A stretch of DNA of 64,000 bases, taken from the NCBI RefSeq assembly GCF_913064665.1, contig NZ_CAJYBT010000017.1:1-64000 (forward strand), given 5' to 3'. The number at the start of each line of letters is the position of its first letter. Position 1 is the stretch's first letter. Shown piece after piece: positions 59,735-64,000 of this stretch. The notes below the pieces were generated by a model that made no database searches, had not been told where the DNA came from, and saw only the letters and a program-made list of their open reading frames with translations. Both the position numbers and the translations under genes were made by a program. The DNA comes from an uncultured Thioclava sp. (GTDB lineage: Bacteria; Pseudomonadota; Alphaproteobacteria; Rhodobacterales; Rhodobacteraceae).

Positions 59735-60046
59735 TCAGGGCGCGGGTGGAGTGTTCCACCCGTCATTGGCAATCAGCGTGCGCAACCGCGCGTCGTCATA
59801 ATCCGAGAGAATACGCGCCAGCACTGCCTCGGCCGCATCCGCATCATCGCCCGGCTCTTCGCCCGCAGCCACTTTGCGCCACTCGGCCAGATAGCTGTCA
59901 CTATCGCGCGCCCCGATCTTCATAGCGGCGCGGTCAATCGCCTGTTCAAAGCGCTCGGGCAGGGGCTTTTTGACCCCGCGCCGTCCCTTGCCCGCAATGA
60001 TTTGGGCCGGGATGTCGCGCCAATAAACAAGGGTGATCTGTGCCAT
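59735..60046 (-). CDS. Virulence_fact-family small protein
   Basis: 103 residues. It starts MAQITLVYWRDIPAQIIAGK and has LPERFEQAIDRAAMKIGARD, the pattern of the Virulence_fact family (PF13769). The family name is historical. In alphaproteobacteria these proteins sit next to MetF-like and corrinoid methyltransferase genes, so a role in one-carbon transfer is more likely. GGAGAG precedes the ATG. First gene of the operon. Confidence 0.85.
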   Translation of the reverse strand: MAQITLVYWRDIPAQIIAGKGRRGVKKPLPERFEQAIDRAAMKIGARDSDSYLAEWRKVAAGEEPGDDADAAEAVLARILSDYDDARLRTLIANDGWNTPPAP

Positions 60047-60518
60047 ATCGACTCTCTCCTATGCCCAAGTGTGCGCATGTTTTGCGCCCGCGCGCGGTGC
60101 GATTTCGACATTCCGTCGCAAAGGACCGACGCGCAGGGCATGTCTAGCAGCTTGCGTGGCACCGGGGCCACCGTCCGGGATCGGAAAAATCCGGGGGAAG
60201 AAGATGAGCGGCGCTCAACTGACGCGCGGGGGCATTCCTATGGGCACAGGCGAGACCAGATCGTCACGCGCGGACGGACGGCGACTCTCATGTTGACCGT
60301 TTTGGGGGCGTGCGCTGCTCGCCAACGTTGGACCACCGGAAGCTGGACTTTTTCGGCTGTTTCACGAGGATGGGCTGGTAGCGTCGTCGCGCTATGGGGG
60401 GCGATCTTCGTCGAGGTTCTACTGTTGCCCGGCAGGCGAATGCATGCATTCGCTGAGAGGGGCCAGTCCTCCAGCTTTTCGAGGGCATCTGCAAGGCTCA
60501 TGAAACAGTGGTGAGACA
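60047..60518. other. 472-base gap between the one-carbon operon and the IS remnant
   Basis: It carries the promoter and leader of the one-carbon operon, including the dyad at 60107-60144. The right half has only unconvincing open frames and may be older mobile-element debris. No gene can be supported. Confidence 0.5.
60107..60144. promoter_or_regulatory. two-part dyad in the leader of the one-carbon operon
   Basis: Outer arms GACAT/ATGTC and inner arms CGTCG/CGACG are symmetrical around CAAAGGAC. It lies 61-98 bases upstream of the first ATG. It could be an operator or leader hairpin; it does not look like a cobalamin riboswitch. Confidence 0.3.
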
Positions 60519-61602
60519 TGCGCAAAAGCTGGTGACGCCTGATCAGGCGGCGGCTTCAAGTTGGAGGAGCCCGTCGCGGAACTCCCCCCTGGATGATCTC
60601 GGGCAGGCGGTTCTGGCCCTCGAGTTTGCGCCATTTCTTCTGCGCCGACATCAATAGCTCGAACACCATGGCCAAGCCGGTCTTGCAGCTTAGGCCCCCT
60701 TGGTGCGTTTCGTGCGCTGCCGGACCGTTGCGAAGGTGCTTTCGATCGGGTTCGACGTCCGGATGTGGTTCCAGTGTTCCGCCGGATAATCCTAGAAGGT
60801 CAGCAGCGCGTCGCGGTCCTTGATCAGCTTGGCGACCGCCTTCTCCCCTTTAACGCCGTAAGTATCGACGAAGAAATCGAAGGCGGCGTTGGCTTTCGTC
60901 TCGGCCTGCCAAATGGCGTGCAGGTGTGCCTTTGCCTTGGCCTGCATGGATTTCGCATCGCGTTCAGCCCGTTTATCGTCTTGTGGACCCAGCACCGTTT
61001 TTTCTGCGTCGTGGTGAACACCTCGCGCAGCGCCGTCCAAAAACCAAGTGCGCCGTCGCGAATGGCCAGTTTGGGGGCTTGCTTCAGGCTGCGGCGCTTC
61101 AGATCGAGCAGCACCTCCAGCGCCTCGGTAAAATCGCCTGTAGACACGCCCTTGAGCGAGAGCCACGGCAGCAGTTCCTGGACCGATTCCGCCTTGCGCA
61201 GATGCCGCGGCAGGATGCTGGGCGTGAACGTGTTCTTGTCATCGCCGAAGCCGCGATTGCGCACGCGCGGCACCTTCACGGGCACCGGAGCAATACCGGT
61301 CATGACCTCGCGTTCCGGCAGGAGATCGTGCCGCACCAGGCCTGCCCGCCCATCTTCGAGCCTTTCCCCGGAAAAGGCGTTCATGAGCAAAGCCAGTTCC
61401 GCCTAGATCGGCTGTTCGATCAGCTTGCGCGCTCCATCGCGGAGCACGTCCGTGAATGGGTCGGAGCGAACTCCCGATGGATCGGGCACCTGGGTGATCG
61501 TCGTCTCTGACATGTGGCATATCCTTTTCTCAGCAGAGAATTGACGGCGACCCGACACCGCCTTGATATGCCGCCCCTCAGGGCATCACCAACTTTCGCG
61601 CG
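60519..61602 (-). mobile_element. degenerate IS256-family insertion sequence
   Basis: Imperfect terminal inverted repeats flank a broken transposase: TGCGCAAAAGCTGGTGACGCC at the left and, read inward from the right end (61602-61582), CGCGCGAAAGTTGGTGATGCC. At about 1.1 kb it is shorter than typical IS256 elements, implying internal deletions. No clear target-site duplication is visible, fitting an old insertion. Confidence 0.75.
60543..61512 (-). pseudogene. IS256-family transposase, inactivated
   Basis: The translation follows the family through MSETTITQVPDPSGVRSDPF, then an in-frame TAG at about residue 37. It continues with VPRVRNRGFGDDKNTFTPSI, the catalytic-core region ending near AIRDGALGFWTALREVF and KKRCWVHKT, then AKAKAHLHAIWQAETKANAA in another frame. 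SNPIESTFATVRQRTKRTKG and QKKWRKLEGQNRLPEIIQGG near the C-terminus lie in further frames. At least one nonsense codon and several frameshifts make it inactive. Confidence 0.82.
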
Positions 61603-62219
61603 TTTCTTCTTTGGGTTCCAGACGAGCTCAAACCTGATGATTTCCGGCACTAACCGATGCTTTCTGAGCTATTGATCCGCGTTTGGGTGGTTTTAGTCGT
61701 GCTGTCGATCGGCTCGACGCAGCTAGCGGTCGCTTATGGGGTGCGAAGCGGGATCGGCATCACGCTGGGTGGCCGCCCGGCTTTCCACCTCATCGGATCT
61801 GATACTGTAACCGTCCTCCGTTCCAGATCGTCACGCAGGGGAGGGCGGTCACATCATGAACAAAGCCCAGAACACTGACTGACGTTACTGCGAATCACGG
61901 GGAGACTTAGGAATAACCGGCATGAACTGGCCCGCGCCGTTGGGAGAGTTTCAAGCACAATTGGTTCGAAAAACGAGTGTTTAAGCGCATAATTAATAAC
62001 AAATCCGGCGCCGGGCGAAAAGAATACAAGCCCATAGATCGCGTGAAATATGCACTTGTGTTCCAGCCCTATCCTCAAACTCAGAACGATAGACCGAACT
62101 GGTCAATCGAGGTGAATATTTTCCGCGATGATGGAGGGTGTGGGCGCGAATCGTTCCTTGAAATGCCATGAATTATGATTGATTTGGAATAAACTCCACG
62201 CACCCCAAAGGATGTTAAC
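61603..62219. other. 617-base gap, AT-richer, no supported gene
   Basis: The stretch from about 61,930 to 62,210 is clearly richer in A and T than its neighbours. A 64-codon frame at 61977-62171 has no family pattern. The left part may be mobile-element debris. The right end carries the leader of the rhodanese gene, with AAAGGA before its ATG. Confidence 0.5.
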
Positions 62220-63161
62220 ATGAGACGCTTTGCATTTTCGATTGGGGCAAGCTTTGCCGCATACGCCGCTTGCGCAACCCTCGCGATGGCTTCAAGCTTT
62301 GGCCCGCTTGTGACGCCGTCCCAACTGAAAGCGGGGCTTGCAAGCACGGCCCCCATCATCTTGGATATTCGCGCCAAAGGGTATGATGCGGGCCATATTG
62401 AAGGGGCGATTTCTGCCCCTTACGGGCTGTTTCGCGGCCCTAGCAATGATCCGGGTCAGGTTCCCGCACTCGACAAGTTGGAGGCATCTTATGAGCGCTT
62501 GGGGCTGACGCTTGATCGCCCGGTCGTGGTGGTGTCCCAAGGCGATACCGACAGCGATTTCGGCGCGGCTGCGCGGGTCTATTGGACGCTGAAAAGTTCC
62601 GGCTTCAAGGATCTTTCGATCCTGAATGGCGGAGCGAGCAACTGGGCGAATGCGGGGTTCGCGTTTTCCACCACCCCCGTCACGCCCGCCCCCACGCAGC
62701 TGTCGATCCAATGGAATAACGCCTGGACCGCGAATACTCCAGCGGTGAACCAGATTGTCGAAGGGCAAGCCAAAGCGATTCTGGTCGATGCGCGCCCCAC
62801 GCCCTTCTTCGAGGGTAAGAAAATGCACGATGCAGCCGCGCGGCCTGGAACCTTGCCCGGCGCACAAAACCTGCCCTATTCCCAATTCTTCAGCCCCGGT
62901 GCCACCGCAATCGCGCCCAAACCCGATGTCACCGCCCTCAAGGCGAAACTTGGCATTCAGGATGGCGATGAGGTCGTGTCGTTTTGCAATACCGGGCATT
63001 GGGCGGCGACCGATTGGTTTGCGCTCTCCGAGTTGGCGGGTATCGACAACGTCAAACTCTATCCCGGCTCGATGGTTGAATATTCCGCCACTGACGGCGA
63101 AATGGCCAACACGCCCGGCCTGATTGCCAACTTCCTCAATCAACTGCGGGGCGGCAACTGA
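62220..63161 (+). CDS. periplasmic double-rhodanese sulfurtransferase
   Basis: 313 residues with a signal peptide (cleavage probably after AMA near residue 24). The first rhodanese module (about 30-150) has IILDIRAKGYDAGHIEGAI and lacks the cysteine. The second (about 165-310) has ILVDARPTPFFEGK and the active-site loop SFCNTGHWAATDWF with the sulfur-carrying Cys. It resembles thiosulfate or mercaptopyruvate sulfurtransferases. The stop overlaps the start of a YeeE/YedE transporter (TGATG), suggesting that it hands on or prepares a reduced sulfur compound. Confidence 0.88.
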   Translation: MRRFAFSIGASFAAYAACATLAMASSFGPLVTPSQLKAGLASTAPIILDIRAKGYDAGHIEGAISAPYGLFRGPSNDPGQVPALDKLEASYERLGLTLDRPVVVVSQGDTDSDFGAAARVYWTLKSSGFKDLSILNGGASNWANAGFAFSTTPVTPAPTQLSIQWNNAWTANTPAVNQIVEGQAKAILVDARPTPFFEGKKMHDAAARPGTLPGAQNLPYSQFFSPGATAIAPKPDVTALKAKLGIQDGDEVVSFCNTGHWAATDWFALSELAGIDNVKLYPGSMVEYSATDGEMANTPGLIANFLNQLRGGN

Positions 63162-64000
63162 TGACGACCGCTGCTATCACACAAACCGGGACAGCGCGCG
63201 CGATCCCCGGCCGCAGCGCGCTGATCCTTGCGGCGCTGATCGCGATCGCGACATTGGCGCTGTTTGGTGGCGCACGCTATGCGCTACTGCTGGCGATTGG
63301 GCTGGGCTTTGGGATCACGCTGGAGGGGCTAAGGTTCGGCTTTGCCGGTCCGTGGCGCGCGATGATCTTGCGGCGCGAACCGGCGGGCATTCTAGCCTAG
63401 CTTTTGGCGATTGCGCTGGTGTCCATCGTCGCAATCCCTTTGCTTGCCGCGCATCCCGGTGAGTTGACCGGCGCACAAGCCCCGATTGGCTTTGCGATGG
63501 TCGGGGGCGCCTTTGTCTTTGGTGCGGCGATGCAGGTGGTGTTGGGATGCGGATCGGGCACGCTGGTCAATGCGGGCTCGGGCAATCCAATCGGGCTGCT
63601 GGCGCTGCCATTCTTTGCGATTGGCAGCTTTGCCGGAGCCTACGGGCTGATCTGGTGGACCAACTTGGGCGCGCTGCCGATCTTGACGCTGACGGGCACT
63701 ACGGGGCTGACGATCACGCTGATCGCTTTGGCAATGACGGCAGCGCTGTTCTTTATGCTGGGCAAACCCGGCAGCCGCCGCCTCCCTGCGCGCTATGTGA
63801 TTGCGGCACTGATTTTGGCGGGGCTTTCGATTGCGAACCTTGTCGTCGCGGGCCAACCGTGGGGAGTGGTCTACGGTCTTGGCCTGTGGGTTGCCAAAGG
63901 GGCAACGGCGATGGGCGCTGATCTGTCGGGCTCTGCGTTTTGGGCAGCACCCGGCTCGGTGACGCGCGTTCAGCAAAGCCTGCTGACCGATTACACCTCG
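63161..64000 (+). pseudogene. YeeE/YedE-family sulfur transporter with an in-frame amber codon (cut by window end)
   Basis: Hydrophobic protein continuing in one frame from the ATG at 63161 to the window end, except for a TAG at 63398-63400 (residue 80). The family motif VVLGCGSGTLVNAGSGN with its cysteine lies after the stop, so the truncated 79-residue product would lack it. A CAG-to-TAG change would explain the break; sequencing error is possible. YeeE/YedE proteins import thiosulfate or related sulfur compounds. Coupled to the upstream rhodanese gene. The C-terminus lies outside the window. Confidence 0.8.

Noticed and set aside
60047-60180. Cobalamin riboswitch in front of the one-carbon operon
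   Set aside because: No B12-box-like sequence or matching fold is visible; only a simple two-part dyad.
60256-61836. A 14-base sequence (CCAGATCGTCACGC) repeated at 60256 and 61823 on either side of the IS remnant
   Set aside because: Exact 14-base matches are expected by chance in 64 kb, and the similarity does not extend clearly.

Overview
This window is high-GC chromosomal DNA from an alphaproteobacterium, most likely a member of the Rhodobacterales (Rhodobacteraceae/Paracoccaceae). The evidence is the adjacent sciP-ctrA pair, a GTTC-N7-GTTC LexA-type box, LuxR/LuxI pairs, Hint_2-domain RTX proteins, DUF1127 and DUF2927 proteins, a fused sat-cysC gene, and a Virulence_fact/corrinoid one-carbon module. 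I cannot name the species.

Layout. 0-7 kb: end of an AI-2E-type permease, an MFS exporter with a 55-aa DUF3096 membrane protein, a patatin / acetoacetate decarboxylase / 3-hydroxybutyrate dehydrogenase operon, an SQR-like flavoprotein and a phasin. 7-16 kb: mnmA, sciP-ctrA, ligA-recG, a 40-aa membrane peptide behind a LexA-like box, a NifU/SufU-like scaffold, hisI and gluQ. 16-24 kb: trmFO, an outer-membrane protein, gyrA, dsbB-yqaA, a YpfJ-type zinc protease and tRNA-Leu(CAA). 24-29 kb: two secreted-type Hint-domain proteins, a DUF1127 protein and a divergent MocR regulator.

29-39 kb is the most distinctive region. It has two complete luxR-luxI pairs on the minus strand, a third LuxR-type protein that has the autoinducer-binding domain but no DNA-binding domain, a Pho-box-preceded ugpBAEC operon, a fasciclin protein, two truncated gene remnants meeting near 37,090, and a cold-shock gene.

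39-49 kb holds housekeeping genes: a HAD hydrolase, a PhaJ-like hydratase, ribF, a frameshifted DUF302 gene, a YcgN-type protein, ltaE, sat-cysC, a VOC protein, a RES-domain gene coupled to trxB, and an Lrp regulator. 49-56 kb is a tightly packed minus-strand run of envelope genes (DUF2927 lipoprotein, two small membrane proteins, CoxE-type VWA protein, DedA, M48 protease, membrane alpha/beta hydrolase) ending in a cytochrome P450. 56-60 kb: an M20 amidohydrolase and a folate/corrinoid one-carbon operon. 60-64 kb: a decayed IS256-family element, an AT-richer stretch, a periplasmic double rhodanese, and a YeeE/YedE transporter interrupted by an amber codon and cut by the window end.

Functional themes are storage polymer and ketone-body metabolism (phasin, PhaJ-like, bdhA, adc, patatin), cell-cycle control (CtrA/SciP), quorum sensing, and sulfur metabolism (sat-cysC, rhodanese, YeeE). 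Several genes carry single frameshifts or stops; sequencing error cannot be separated from real decay using the sequence alone.
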